From contig JAQXDZ010000030.1 in assembly GCA_029251085.1 (NCBI GenBank), positions 62,001 through 126,000 of the forward strand: 64,000 bases of DNA, in the 5' to 3' direction. The DNA is from Mariniblastus sp. (GTDB lineage Bacteria > Planctomycetota > Planctomycetia > Pirellulales > Pirellulaceae). This document shows positions 1 to 9,791 of the stretch, piece after piece. Position 1 is the first letter of the stretch. Each line of letters opens with the position of its first letter. A program made the position numbers and the translations under genes. The notes under the pieces were generated by a model. That model did no database searches and was not told the DNA's origin. It worked only from the letters and a program-made list of their open reading frames with translations.

Positions 1-1
1 T

Positions 2-499
2 GGCGAGGACCTCGAGGCTGCCAAGAAGTACTACGGAGTCTATTTAATGCTCCTCAAGACGGTATCGCGTCTTCAAGAGCAGTTCGTTGAAAGCGTCGAT
101 AATGAGTACTATCCAAAGCTAGATGAGTTCGCTGCCAAAGCACGAAAAAACATCAAAGAAGCGAAACGGGCAATCGCCGTTGGTGGAGATGAAACCGTTC
201 TTCGCAACAATATCGCAAGCAACCAACTGACTTACGACGCTGCGATGTTTTACAAGGAAGGACTTGCTCATCAAAAGCATCAAATGATGATGGCTAACCT
301 CGAATGTAAAAAGAACATCTTGACCGCAGCCAACACCTACAAGACGGTCGCATTGAGCAAGGATGTCGCGGCACTAATGGCCGTCAGCCGGAGAGCATTT
401 GACGCAATTTCTGGGCTTTCGGTACCCGATCTTCGCCCGTTTGAGAACGAGCGAATGAAAGATGCCTTTAGTCAATTGACTCGGGAACTGCGGAAGTAA
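2..499 (+). CDS. Uncharacterised helical protein, C-terminal part
   Basis: The frame is open from base 2 of the window, so this is the C-terminal 165 residues of a longer protein; the ATG at base 47 is probably internal. The sequence is rich in Lys, Glu, Ala and Met and reads as long amphipathic helices without a membrane segment or recognisable catalytic motif. I do not recognise the family. It converges on the kynurenine operon, with about 37 bases between the two stop codons and no clear terminator hairpin there. Confidence 0.7.
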   Translation, partial: GEDLEAAKKYYGVYLMLLKTVSRLQEQFVESVDNEYYPKLDEFAAKARKNIKEAKRAIAVGGDETVLRNNIASNQLTYDAAMFYKEGLAHQKHQMMMANLECKKNILTAANTYKTVALSKDVAALMAVSRRAFDAISGLSVPDLRPFENERMKDAFSQLTRELRK

Positions 500-536
500 G
501 ATCCACGGTCGTTTTAAGAATCCCAGATTGACGCTG

Positions 537-1931
537 CTAGTACGGCCGAGTGAGATCCACAACGGCCAGTTGGTCCAGGACCAGCTGGCCGGCCCTCTCG
601 AAGTCAACGTCGGATATCTCATTGACGCCCTGCACCAGCTCAGAAAGAATTGCCTGCTGGATCGCCCCCCGCGTCATGGCTGATGCGTAGGGTAAAAGAT
701 GGAACATGACCATCGAATATCGCGGCACAAACCGATCCGGAAAACGCTGTTCGAGCTCAAAGCCCAAATCTTTTTTAAGTTGAAACTTAGGATCGGTAAC
801 ACTCTCTCGCATCGTCACATAATTTTCGAGTGCCATGTCGGCAATCGCATTTGCGTTGGGACGCCGAATTCGATCAAACTCGGGCAGTACCTTGTTCCAG
901 TCATCATTATGTTTATCCAGCAATCTGATTAACTCAGAACAATCTTCAAATCCTGAATTCATTCCCTGACCATGAAAGGGTACGATCGCATGAGACGCAT
1001 CTCCTAGGATCAAAGCCTTGTTTTCGTGGTACCATTTTGAGCACCGAACGGTGCCCAAACGCCCCTGTGCGTTGGCGAAAAAATCAGCTTGGAGATCTGG
1101 AATAAGTCGCTTTGCAGAGGGAAATTCTGCTTCAAAAAAGGCGTTAAGCTGATCAGCATTCTCTAATTTTTCGAAACTGATCTCACCCTGTTTTGGCATA
1201 AAGAGAGTGACCGTAAAACTGCCGTCCTGATTCGGAAGTGCGATCAGCATATACCCACCACGCGGCCAGATATGTAGAGCTTCGGGTTCAACTTGATAGC
1301 CTCCCGCTTCAGAAGCGAGTGGGGGAATTTCAAGTTCTTTGTAATCGTGGTCCAGAAAATCAATCGAACACTCACCACCGTTAGCCGCTAACAATGCATC
1401 GCGAGTAGGTGACCCAGCTCCATCCGCCCCGATCAATAAATCAAACGACTGCCGGTAAGAACGGTTATTTTGCAAATCAACAACCCCCAACTCTCCCTTT
1501 TCGAAATCGACCTTCTCAACAGCTTGATTAAACATAATCTCAACGGGTTCGGCTTCCTCCGCCGCCGACATCATCAAACAATTAAGATCGCGTCGTGAAA
1601 CCGAATAGATCAATTCTTCTTCCCGCTGCCCATAGGAAGAGAACTCCTCGGCTCCCCCGCTAAAATGCAACGCTCGACCGCGCATTGGAATCAGCAGCTT
1701 ACGAACATCATCGATCAATCCAGCCTGCTCAAGTGCGTGGACCCCGCGTGAAGAAAGAGCGAGATTTATTGAACGACCACCGTCGACCTCAACTCCCCGC
1801 ATATCAGGCCTACGTTCAAAAATCGCAACTTCATAGCCACGCCGTCCAAGCAAAACTGAGAGCAGAGAACCGACTAAACCTGCACCGGAGATTAGGATCT
1901 TTTTTGGCTTACTCACAATTTTCAAATCCAT
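537..1931 (-). CDS. kmo: Kynurenine 3-monooxygenase
   Basis: FAD-dependent hydroxylase converting L-kynurenine to 3-hydroxykynurenine with NADPH and O2. An N-terminal Rossmann dinucleotide motif (SGAGLVGSLL, about residues 15-24) is followed by the family signatures GRSINLALSSRG, a DHDYKELEIP stretch and LHIWPRGGYMLIALPN. The second FAD motif is LGDASHAIVPFHGQGMNSG near residue 310. The length of 464 residues is typical. The C-terminal part is hydrophobic in places, as in other KMOs. It is the last gene of a three-gene minus-strand operon, 58 bases after kynureninase. Assignment is from recognised family motifs. Confidence 0.95.
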   Translation of the reverse strand: MDLKIVSKPKKILISGAGLVGSLLSVLLGRRGYEVAIFERRPDMRGVEVDGGRSINLALSSRGVHALEQAGLIDDVRKLLIPMRGRALHFSGGAEEFSSYGQREEELIYSVSRRDLNCLMMSAAEEAEPVEIMFNQAVEKVDFEKGELGVVDLQNNRSYRQSFDLLIGADGAGSPTRDALLAANGGECSIDFLDHDYKELEIPPLASEAGGYQVEPEALHIWPRGGYMLIALPNQDGSFTVTLFMPKQGEISFEKLENADQLNAFFEAEFPSAKRLIPDLQADFFANAQGRLGTVRCSKWYHENKALILGDASHAIVPFHGQGMNSGFEDCSELIRLLDKHNDDWNKVLPEFDRIRRPNANAIADMALENYVTMRESVTDPKFQLKKDLGFELEQRFPDRFVPRYSMVMFHLLPYASAMTRGAIQQAILSELVQGVNEISDVDFERAGQLVLDQLAVVDLTRPY

Positions 1932-1989
1932 TAATACGTAAACATGAAATCAACAAATCAAAATCTACTAATCTCTTCAATTTTCGAAG

Positions 1990-3273
1990 CTAACTTCGCA
2001 GGCAGCTAACCAGCAAATCGACAAATTTCCAAATCTCTTCGTACCGATTATAAAGCGGCGTTGGTGCGGCTCGAATAACGTTCGGCTCGCGCCAATCCGT
2101 CCGAACTCCTTTTTCCTCCAGTGCCTCGTAGACACTCCGTCCCTCGATCCCTTCCAACTTGACTTCTAGCGACAACTGACACCCTGACACCGTCGAGGGG
2201 GCGATCGCCTGTACTTGGTTGCCCAATCTAGCCTCAAGACATCTACGGAAATAAGCGCCCTGAGTTTTCGACTTCTCTACCAACACTCCCATCCCGCCAG
2301 CTTCACTAAAAACGTCCAGCGAGGCTCGAATGGCAGCCAACGAAAGAATTGGCGGATTGCTTAATTGCCAACCTTCGGCAGTGGGAATCGGATTAAAATC
2401 TCCAGTCATTTGAAAACGGGTGGCTTTTTCGTGCCCCCACCAACCGGCCAAGCGGGGCAGGGAAGTATTGCGGGCATGCCGCTCGTGAACGAAGCAACCA
2501 GCAAGAGAACCTGGCCCGGAATTAAGGTACTTATAAGTACACCAACAGGCAAAATCGACCTCCCAATCATGGAGTTCCATCGCAACATTCCCGACCGCAT
2601 GCGCCAAATCAAACCCGATCACGACCTGATTCCGTCTCGCACACTGAGCGATCGCCTTCATATCGAGTACCTGCCCCGTATAGTATTGCACGCCCGGAAG
2701 CAGGATTAACGCGAGAGAATCAGCTTGCTCATCAATCAACTCGCAAATCGTCTCGGTCTCGAGCAACCCCCGATCATTCGGCTGAACTTCAAGCAAAGCT
2801 TCACTTGCTGAAAATCCATGTAATTGAATCTGAGATTCCACCGCATTTTTATCTGAGGGAAATGCGTGGGCCTCAATTAATATCTTAGACCTCGCTTCTG
2901 TCGGGCGATAAAAAGTAGCCATCATCAAATGAAGGTTTACAGTCAGCGTATTCATCGCAATGACTTCCGCCGCCGTTGCCCCCACCAATTCCGACATCGG
3001 TTTGGCAAGACATTCGTGATAAGACGCCCAATTAGGTGAGCCCGTGAAATGCCCCCTCACCCCCAGGTTTGCCCATCGACTTAGCTCCTCTTGAACGTAG
3101 TCCGCCGTCCGTTTTGGTACCAGTCCAAGCGAATTTCCAACAAGATACAGATCCTCGACGGCGTCGACATGCGGAATATGAAACTGACTCCTAAATTCAG
3201 CAAGCGCATCCGTTCGATCAAGCTCTCGAGCTTCTTCCAGCAATGTGTTTGAATCAACCATAGCAGTCATCAT
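1990..3273 (-). CDS. kynU: Kynureninase
   Basis: PLP-dependent hydrolase that cleaves 3-hydroxykynurenine to 3-hydroxyanthranilate and alanine (or kynurenine to anthranilate). The 427-residue protein has the fold-type I layout: an N-terminal LVGNSLGLVPK motif, an aspartate region GFDLAHAVGN, and the PLP lysine in WCTYKYLNSGPG. The C-terminal VRTDWREPNVIRAAPTPLYN stretch is characteristic of kynureninases. It lies between the cyclase and kmo on the same strand (41 and 58 bases), so the three are probably co-transcribed. The start could also be the in-frame ATG four codons in. Confidence 0.95.
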   Translation of the reverse strand: MMTAMVDSNTLLEEARELDRTDALAEFRSQFHIPHVDAVEDLYLVGNSLGLVPKRTADYVQEELSRWANLGVRGHFTGSPNWASYHECLAKPMSELVGATAAEVIAMNTLTVNLHLMMATFYRPTEARSKILIEAHAFPSDKNAVESQIQLHGFSASEALLEVQPNDRGLLETETICELIDEQADSLALILLPGVQYYTGQVLDMKAIAQCARRNQVVIGFDLAHAVGNVAMELHDWEVDFACWCTYKYLNSGPGSLAGCFVHERHARNTSLPRLAGWWGHEKATRFQMTGDFNPIPTAEGWQLSNPPILSLAAIRASLDVFSEAGGMGVLVEKSKTQGAYFRRCLEARLGNQVQAIAPSTVSGCQLSLEVKLEGIEGRSVYEALEEKGVRTDWREPNVIRAAPTPLYNRYEEIWKFVDLLVSCLRS

Positions 3274-3314
3274 TATCCCGAATCACAATTAGCAAACAGC
3301 TCAACCAACGGACC

Positions 3315-4148
3315 TCAACTGACCGCTCTCGCGGGAAATACTACAGGCCGAGAGGGAGCGGCATCGCTCCCAAAAGCCGGCACCTGAAGATTTAAACCGC
3401 AGATCCCATTATTTATTTCATCAGCGACAAAAATCATCTCAGTAATCGTCTTCTCTTGCCACGTACCTGCCGACAATTCATGAGTTCTTTCCTCCACATT
3501 CCAGAAAATATGATGATTCGTCAACAATCCATCATCATTCATCCGGTCAACCGAGGGGAAGTCCACCAATAAATGCCGAACGCCAGTTTCATTGATTAAT
3601 TGGCAAGCCTCAACTGTGAAAAATGGCGGTTGACTTTCTGTCGAGTACGCCCTGGCACACTTGTCATTCGAATTGGGCAGCGTGCGAACAATTAACGCGG
3701 CTGGTTTCACGTCCTGAATCATCCCAACTTTGCCGATGGCTTTTTCAAGCATCTCTCGTGTGATTACCCAATTCTCAGGTTCGAGTTTCGGACGATAGGT
3801 GTCGGCAGTATCTTTCGCCAACACCGGTTCGACCGTAACTAAAAACGCCAATGACAACACATCGAGCGCTGCGTGGCCAACCCAGATGTCTTCATTGACG
3901 ATATGCCCCACAGTTTCTGTATGAGTGCCGTTGCAATGCGGTATCATTTCCAGACTGTCAACATTACAACTTCCACCGACTCGTGTATCGCCAGTAAAAC
4001 CACCCAGCTTCAACACTTCGTTAGAAGCTTTCTCGGTGCCAAAATGGTTCGGCTGAAGCCCTTCAAAATCTAGTACGATCGCAAGGGATTTTGCTTCAGC
4101 AACAGAGCAACGGTACTCGACGTTTTGATGTTTAAAACTGATCTGCAT
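3315..4148 (-). CDS. Cyclase-family metal-dependent hydrolase, probable arylformamidase
   Basis: Member of the cyclase/KynB superfamily (277 residues). The metal-binding signature is present as HCNGTHTETVGH, a variant of the usual HxGTHxDxPxH, near residues 71-82. The family includes bacterial kynurenine formamidase, which hydrolyses N-formylkynurenine. As first gene of an operon with kynU and kmo, formamidase activity is the natural inference: the operon would then hold three consecutive steps of tryptophan breakdown to 3-hydroxyanthranilate. The protein is longer than typical KynB (about 210 residues), and no tryptophan dioxygenase lies nearby, so the exact substrate is not proven. Confidence 0.75.
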   Translation of the reverse strand: MQISFKHQNVEYRCSVAEAKSLAIVLDFEGLQPNHFGTEKASNEVLKLGGFTGDTRVGGSCNVDSLEMIPHCNGTHTETVGHIVNEDIWVGHAALDVLSLAFLVTVEPVLAKDTADTYRPKLEPENWVITREMLEKAIGKVGMIQDVKPAALIVRTLPNSNDKCARAYSTESQPPFFTVEACQLINETGVRHLLVDFPSVDRMNDDGLLTNHHIFWNVEERTHELSAGTWQEKTITEMIFVADEINNGICGLNLQVPAFGSDAAPSRPVVFPARAVS

Positions 4149-4286
4149 GATTCACCTTTTGTAGAAGTTAACCCAATTAGAAGGGGTTCTGCGGTAGACT
4201 CAAAGGGGGTCCAGATGCAAACTCGGTTCCATTCAATTAAATTAACATCTCACGCCTCCAAGTTCAATTTTTCACGAAGGAAAACC

Positions 4287-4601
4287 ATGATCACCGTTGT
4301 CGCCTCCATCGAGCTAAAGCCAAATGCCAAATCGCAGTTCCTTGAGCACTTTCTCGAGATCGTGCCTGCGGTTCACCAAGAAACGGGTTGCCGGGAATAC
4401 TACCCAGCAATTGATGTCGATTCGGGAATTCCCAGTCAATCAAAAAATGAAAACTCAGTAACGATCTTGGAAAAATGGGATTCGCTCGAAGCACTTCGCG
4501 ATCATTTAGTGGCACCACACATGACCGCATATCGCGATAAAATCCAAGATCTAGTAACCTCGGTATCCCTCAAAATACTCCACCCCGTTACCGATTCTTA
4601 G
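4287..4601 (+). CDS. Antibiotic biosynthesis monooxygenase (ABM) domain protein
   Basis: Small 104-residue protein with the dimeric alpha/beta ferredoxin-like ABM fold: it begins MITVVASIELKPNAK, has the TGCREYYPAIDVD strand and ends with the SLEALRDHLVAPHM helix, all typical. Members are often quinol monooxygenases (YgiN-like) or accessory proteins. The ATG at 4287 follows an AAGG sequence at 4277-4280; a longer frame from 4125 has no family similarity in its first 54 residues. It is divergent from the kynurenine operon. The substrate cannot be named. Confidence 0.85.
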   Translation: MITVVASIELKPNAKSQFLEHFLEIVPAVHQETGCREYYPAIDVDSGIPSQSKNENSVTILEKWDSLEALRDHLVAPHMTAYRDKIQDLVTSVSLKILHPVTDS

Positions 4602-4684
4602 TCACGTTTTAATCTCCGTTTCTTTATTCATTCCAATATAGCTGCTAGGATAGGCAGCCTACTTCACCAACTCGGGGATATTCG

Positions 4685-6058
4685 ATGCTTAAAACAGACG
4701 TGCTGTCCATCACACTTTCTTTCTTGAAACCGCGAGTGAGGCGATGCCTTCTCTTGCTTGTGGCTCTCAACTGGCTAACGCTTCACGGCGAGTGCCAAGC
4801 ACAAAAAACATCGAAGCCAATTTTCAAGATCAAAGTTGACGCTGGCGAGATCGCTCGCTCCAACGATATCGTCAGAACTCTCCTGTGGCTCGAAAACAAC
4901 GAACCGCGCGCCGTGGCTTTAACGGACAAATCCGACAACGAACTCACTGGTCAACTTTCGTCCCCCAGTTACTCCGACGTTCTAGCCTACGCCGATCAAT
5001 CCAAGGCAGCAGGTAATAAAAAACTGGTCGAATTGACTTTCGTCCTCCCCAGCCTTGCTGCGGGAAAGTCAGTCACTTTGACAGGCAAAGAAACCAAACG
5101 AACTACCCCGCCTAAGTTCCAGTGGCACGACGACGGATCAACCCGCGCCGAACTACAACACGATGGCAAGCCAGTCATGGCTTATATGTACGAAGAAGTT
5201 GACAACGGTTCACCGGAAAGACGGAAGGCTACTTATAAGGTCTTCCACCATGTCTATTCCCCCAACGGAGATCGCCTGCTGACGAAAGGGCCTGGCGGGC
5301 TATTCCCGCATCACCGCGGAATCTTTTTCGGATTCAATCGAATTTCTTACGGTAATAATCAGCAGGCCGATGTCTGGCATTGCAGCAAAGGCGAATCTCA
5401 AATCAATCGAAAGCTCGTGACCACGACCAATCCGGTCTTCGGCCAATCCCGCAGCCTCATTGATTGGAATGGAAGAGATGGCCAGCCCTTTGCAAAAGAG
5501 AGTCGCGAACTAACAGCCATTAAATTGGACAAAGCAACCGTCATCGACTTTCGCACAAGCCTCGTTTCACTTGTCGAACAACTGAAACTCGACGGTGATC
5601 CACAACACGCGGGCGTTCAATTTCGTGCCTCGCAGTTGGTGCCTGACAAAACAAAGCAATTGACCTATTACAATCGCCCCGATGGACAGGGTGCGCCCGG
5701 AAAATTCCGCAACTGGTCAAATAAGAAAAACGAAAGTGACATCAACAAATCTCACATCAACCTCCCTTTTCTGGCAATGACCATCGCCATCCCCGATGCA
5801 ACGACCAAGGGGAAAGAAACAGAAAACTCTGTCTACACGATTGCTTACCTCAGCGATGATGCAAACCCCAAACCCAGTCGATTTAGCGAGCGTGACTACG
5901 GAAGGTTTGGATCATATTTCCCAACCACCGTCGCCCCCGAGGCTCCACTCAGCGTTCGTTATCGCTACTGGATCGTCGACGGCGCAGCCGACACCAAAAC
6001 CATCAAGCATTTAAGCGACCAATTTGCCCAACCTGTGAAAGTTGAGGTCTTAAAATAG
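4685..6058 (+). CDS. Exported PmoA-like (DUF6807) protein
   Basis: 457-residue protein with an N-terminal signal sequence: basic residues, then a hydrophobic run LLLLVALNW, with likely cleavage near a Gln/Ala-rich stretch around residue 38. The middle carries FPHHRGIFFGFN, the hallmark of the family called PmoA-like or DUF6807. The database name is historical; these are not shown to be methane monooxygenase subunits, and in planctomycetes they occur with carbohydrate or sulfatase genes. The amidohydrolase gene starts only 5 bases after its stop, so the pair is probably one transcript. Function unknown. Confidence 0.8.
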   Translation: MLKTDVLSITLSFLKPRVRRCLLLLVALNWLTLHGECQAQKTSKPIFKIKVDAGEIARSNDIVRTLLWLENNEPRAVALTDKSDNELTGQLSSPSYSDVLAYADQSKAAGNKKLVELTFVLPSLAAGKSVTLTGKETKRTTPPKFQWHDDGSTRAELQHDGKPVMAYMYEEVDNGSPERRKATYKVFHHVYSPNGDRLLTKGPGGLFPHHRGIFFGFNRISYGNNQQADVWHCSKGESQINRKLVTTTNPVFGQSRSLIDWNGRDGQPFAKESRELTAIKLDKATVIDFRTSLVSLVEQLKLDGDPQHAGVQFRASQLVPDKTKQLTYYNRPDGQGAPGKFRNWSNKKNESDINKSHINLPFLAMTIAIPDATTKGKETENSVYTIAYLSDDANPKPSRFSERDYGRFGSYFPTTVAPEAPLSVRYRYWIVDGAADTKTIKHLSDQFAQPVKVEVLK

Positions 6059-6063
6059 TTTCC

Positions 6064-7311
6064 ATGGAATCCACGGTCACTATTCCGCTTCTGAAAGACC
6101 ACCACTCCCATCCACTATTTTATTCTGCCTTTAACCATGCAGTCTCTCTGAACGAGGTTCAACACAAACAGTTGGCCGAAGATGTCCTCCGCCAATCGTT
6201 TGAACACCGCAATGGTGAACTTACGGTCGCTCATGGCTGGCGAAGCAATCACTACCAATGGTCCCAAGCGGAACTCGAATTGATGCCCCCGCTGGCGGTT
6301 TTCAATGTCTCTCTTCATTCCTTGATCATCAATCGCGGCGGAATGAATTGCTTGAGACTAAAATATGGTGACATTGTCAAACAGATAGCGGACCCGGTTT
6401 GGTACGAAAACAACCTGCGCGTTGTCCTGAACTGGTTTGCCAATCTCTATGCGTCTCGAGAAAACCTCTCTTATTTTTTTGCAAAACTGAGAGACCTTGG
6501 CATTCACTATCTTGAAGAAATGCTACTCGTGGACGAGAACGAGATACAGATTTTCGAAGACTGCAACCTCCTCGATCGAACTCGTTTCTGGTCTGCACCG
6601 GATACGTTTCAATCTTTATCACCTCAAGCAAAAACGCAGGTGCACGGTCTCAAGTTATTTACCGACGGAGCCTTTGGTTCGGAATCAGCAGCGCTTCATC
6701 GCCCCTTTCTTAACGGCGAGGGTACGAATCGCGGCATGTTGATTTACAAAGACTCTGAACTCACCAACACCATCGACCAATGCCTGGAGACGAAAAAATC
6801 CCTCGCAATTCACGCCATCGGCGATCGCGCCATCGAACAAACTATCTCCGCCTTAAAACAACTAGAGCCGCGATTGAAACGGGCTCCTGAAATTAGGATT
6901 GAACACGCTCAATTAATTTCCGAAGAGCAAGCAAACATGGCTATCGATCTCGGTATCAAACTTTGCATGCAGCCCAATTTCAGCAGTGACTCGAGTGACT
7001 ACGCCGACCGACTCGATCAAGCCTATTGCATCGGGAACAATCCATTCCGGATGTTAATCGACAAAGTCGGATACACTCCCGGAGAAGACCTGTTACTGGG
7101 AAGCGATGGAATGCCGCATGGCATTGAATCGGCAGCCAGGAACTCATTTTTTCCAGAAATCCCTTCCCAGAAAATCTCAATCCCAGAGTTCACCGCCGCC
7201 TATTGCCTTGATGATTTTTCAAAGGGCGGCATCAACTTAAAAATTGATGAATCAACGAGAACCATTAGTTACGACATCCTACCGCCTGAGCATGACCAAT
7301 CCAGCCGGTAA
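6064..7311 (+). CDS. YtcJ-like amidohydrolase, short form
   Basis: 415-residue amidohydrolase-superfamily enzyme. The metal-binding HxH occurs almost at the N-terminus (DHHSH, residues 12-16). Further on are GLKLFTDGAFGSESAAL, IHAIGDRAIEQT, RIEHAQL and LGSDGMPHG, the ordered YtcJ signatures. Typical YtcJ proteins are over 500 residues because a beta-sandwich precedes the HxH; that part and some of the C-terminal end are missing here. The gene start is well placed after the PmoA-like gene (5-base gap), so truncation by the start choice is unlikely. Likely a cytosolic hydrolase of unknown substrate. Confidence 0.8.
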   Translation: MESTVTIPLLKDHHSHPLFYSAFNHAVSLNEVQHKQLAEDVLRQSFEHRNGELTVAHGWRSNHYQWSQAELELMPPLAVFNVSLHSLIINRGGMNCLRLKYGDIVKQIADPVWYENNLRVVLNWFANLYASRENLSYFFAKLRDLGIHYLEEMLLVDENEIQIFEDCNLLDRTRFWSAPDTFQSLSPQAKTQVHGLKLFTDGAFGSESAALHRPFLNGEGTNRGMLIYKDSELTNTIDQCLETKKSLAIHAIGDRAIEQTISALKQLEPRLKRAPEIRIEHAQLISEEQANMAIDLGIKLCMQPNFSSDSSDYADRLDQAYCIGNNPFRMLIDKVGYTPGEDLLLGSDGMPHGIESAARNSFFPEIPSQKISIPEFTAAYCLDDFSKGGINLKIDESTRTISYDILPPEHDQSSR

Positions 7312-7365
7312 GGGCACCAACGATAATAACAGCTAAAAGAGAACGGTGCTGGCGAGAATCGAAGC

Positions 7366-7875
7366 CTACGCCGACACGTCGTCGATCAATGCCTGAATCA
7401 AGCCGTTGGTTTCTTCACGCTTTTTTAATCGCATCTGTTTACGCATATCTCGATCTCGAAAAACAGCCACCTCTTCGGGGGACTGTGGCTCTACGGCAGG
7501 CACAGGAGTAGGCTTGCCATTTTCATCGAGTGCCACAAATGTCAAAAAAGAAATGGCGGCAACGTTTCGATCCGAATCTCGACTCGCGTTTTCCGTCATT
7601 ATTTTGACAAAAATCTCCATTGAACTTCGCCCGACCGAGCACACGTAGGACTCTAAGACAACGATATCATCTCGCTGAATCGGACGATGAAAATGGACAC
7701 CGTCATTCGAAGCCGTAACCACAGATCCACGACAGTGTCGACGGGCAGAGATGGCTGCCGTCTCATCAATCCGCTTCATCAAAAGGCCACCAAACATCGT
7801 ATCGTGCGCGTTAGTATCGCCTGGGAGAACGATATTTTCCTGAACAGCTAACGACTGGTTCATCGGTACCGTCAT
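7366..7875 (-). CDS. Acyl-CoA thioesterase, hotdog fold (YciA-like)
   Basis: 169 residues with one hotdog domain: LPGDTNAHDTMFGGLLMKRIDE is the family signature with the catalytic Asn-x-x-x-x-x-Gly-Gly region, followed by GVHFHRPIQRDD and a central helix. Such enzymes hydrolyse short to medium acyl-CoA and form hexamers in the cytosol. The C-terminal 40 residues are charged and helical. It is convergent with the amidohydrolase gene and upstream of cysS in the opposite sense of the map, about 140 bases from the end of cysS, with no strong terminator seen between. Confidence 0.88.
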   Translation of the reverse strand: MTVPMNQSLAVQENIVLPGDTNAHDTMFGGLLMKRIDETAAISARRHCRGSVVTASNDGVHFHRPIQRDDIVVLESYVCSVGRSSMEIFVKIMTENASRDSDRNVAAISFLTFVALDENGKPTPVPAVEPQSPEEVAVFRDRDMRKQMRLKKREETNGLIQALIDDVSA

Positions 7876-8016
7876 GCGATTTCCCTTCCTCTAAATTCTC
7901 GTATCAATGAATGTCTTCTGGGTGCCAAATTGCGACCAACCCCTTAGAAACAGATTCGATCAGCATTTTGCGTAATTATTTTTTGTCAAGTCTCACGCCC
8001 GCCAACCGCCGTCCAA

Positions 8017-9585
8017 TTAAACGCTTAGCTTTCTTTTGATTTTCGAACCTTCCGGGGTCTGTTGCACCTCAAAACCCGCCGCATGTATTTTGTCACGAAA
8101 CGCATCAGACGTCGGCCAATCTTTGTCTTTTCGAGCCGTATCCATTTCATTTGCCCACTGTTGAGCTTGCTCGAATTCAGCCGCATCGGACTCAGATTCG
8201 ACCTCCTTCGCAGCGTTCGCAATCCCCTCATTAATTGGGGCCACTGACAAAACCGAGTTCATTTTTTTCAACACAGCCAGAGACAACCTTGGATCTGGAT
8301 GGTCGCTCTTAATCCATGGAAGCATAGCCCCCAAAGCACCTGACACGTTTAGGTCATCCGCCAACATTGCGGCGAACTCACTAAGCACAGGATGCGACAA
8401 ATCAACCTCAACCTCACCGCTGTCACCCTCAATCTTATCCTCTAGCGTTTTACGGAACTCAACCATCCGGTCGATCGTTTGCGCAGAATCAATCAACCCT
8501 TTCGCGGTAAAATTCATATTGGTTCGATAATGTGATTTAATCAATTCAAACCGGAGAACCGCCGGATGCACGCTACGCCCCATCTCTGTCAACTCGCCGG
8601 TCCTTTCGTCAGTGACTTTCACTTTCCCATCGAACACATCCCGTGCCGTATAGAAATTACCTAACGACTTTGACATCTTTTCATTTTCAACAAAAAGAAA
8701 TCTTGCATGAATGAAAAAATTGGCAAACCGATCTTTTCCCGTCGCACCACAAGATTGCGCAATCTCACATTCGTGATGAGGGAAAATCAAATCCTCGCCT
8801 CCAGTATGGATGTCGATCACATCCCGACCAATGATTGACCGCGCCATCACACTACACTCAATATGCCACCCTGGATAACCAACTCCCCAGGGTGAATCCC
8901 ATTTCATAATGTGATTCTGATCCGGCTTCCACAGCATGAAATCTCCGGGGTGCTTCTTTCGAGATTGATTCTCCGCTGAAACACGACCACCAGCATTGCT
9001 CTGAATTTTTTCCAGTGAGTTACCACTCAACTGTCCATACCCAGGAAAACTCTCAACGCTGTAATAGACAACACCATCATCGGCAACGTAGGCATGCCCT
9101 CGCTCGAGTAACTTTTGGATCATGCCAATCATGCCGTTGGCACCCTCAACATGATGCGTCGCTCTAGGAACATTATGGGGATACTCGTAGGCCACCTTGT
9201 AACCCAATCGCCGGGCATCTTCCAAGAACGCCTGAGTATAGAACTCGGCGATTTGGTAAGGGTCTTCAGGATTTTCAATCGCTCCTTCGGGAACCCTTCC
9301 GGACTTTTTATTGACTTTGACGCGATTAGCTGCCTCCATCATTTTATCCGCTTCGCCCTCGACCATATGCCCGACATCCGTAATGTTCATTACGTGATGC
9401 ACCTCGTGGCCTGTCAATTCAAAAAATCGTCGGAGCAAATCGCCAAACAAAAATGAACGGAAATTTCCAATGTGTGCGAAGTCGTAAACCGTCGGTCCAC
9501 AACTGTACATCGATACTTTACCGGGCTCTAACGGAGTGAACTCTTCATGCTGGTTCGTCAAAGAATTGTAAAACTGAATTTTCAT
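8017..9585 (-). CDS. cysS: Cysteinyl-tRNA synthetase
   Basis: Class I aminoacyl-tRNA synthetase charging tRNA-Cys. It has the [18 protein letters not shown] motif with HIGN near residue 35, the zinc-site region WHIECSVMA and [18 protein letters not shown], and [12 protein letters not shown] as the KMSKS loop. The 522-residue length is normal, with a C-terminal DALR-type helical part. The ATG at 9585 is chosen because the protein then begins [12 protein letters not shown] as in the family; the frame upstream to 9639 adds 18 residues without similarity. Monocistronic as far as seen. Confidence 0.97.
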   Translation of the reverse strand: MKIQFYNSLTNQHEEFTPLEPGKVSMYSCGPTVYDFAHIGNFRSFLFGDLLRRFFELTGHEVHHVMNITDVGHMVEGEADKMMEAANRVKVNKKSGRVPEGAIENPEDPYQIAEFYTQAFLEDARRLGYKVAYEYPHNVPRATHHVEGANGMIGMIQKLLERGHAYVADDGVVYYSVESFPGYGQLSGNSLEKIQSNAGGRVSAENQSRKKHPGDFMLWKPDQNHIMKWDSPWGVGYPGWHIECSVMARSIIGRDVIDIHTGGEDLIFPHHECEIAQSCGATGKDRFANFFIHARFLFVENEKMSKSLGNFYTARDVFDGKVKVTDERTGELTEMGRSVHPAVLRFELIKSHYRTNMNFTAKGLIDSAQTIDRMVEFRKTLEDKIEGDSGEVEVDLSHPVLSEFAAMLADDLNVSGALGAMLPWIKSDHPDPRLSLAVLKKMNSVLSVAPINEGIANAAKEVESESDAAEFEQAQQWANEMDTARKDKDWPTSDAFRDKIHAAGFEVQQTPEGSKIKRKLSV

Positions 9586-9791
9586 TGCGTTTGTTCGCTG
9601 CGAGATTAAGAGCAAATTTAGAAAGCTTGAGGCCTGCACAAATTTACACTCTAACCATGATTTAGCTCAAGCCAGATGCTGGGGAACCTGTGCTTTTCAA
9701 CGGAACAAACGCCGTGAAATTACACCTGACGACAAAAGAAACAACCGAATCAGGCAAGCCGGTGCCATTTCAACCGGCTGAATGTAGTTAC

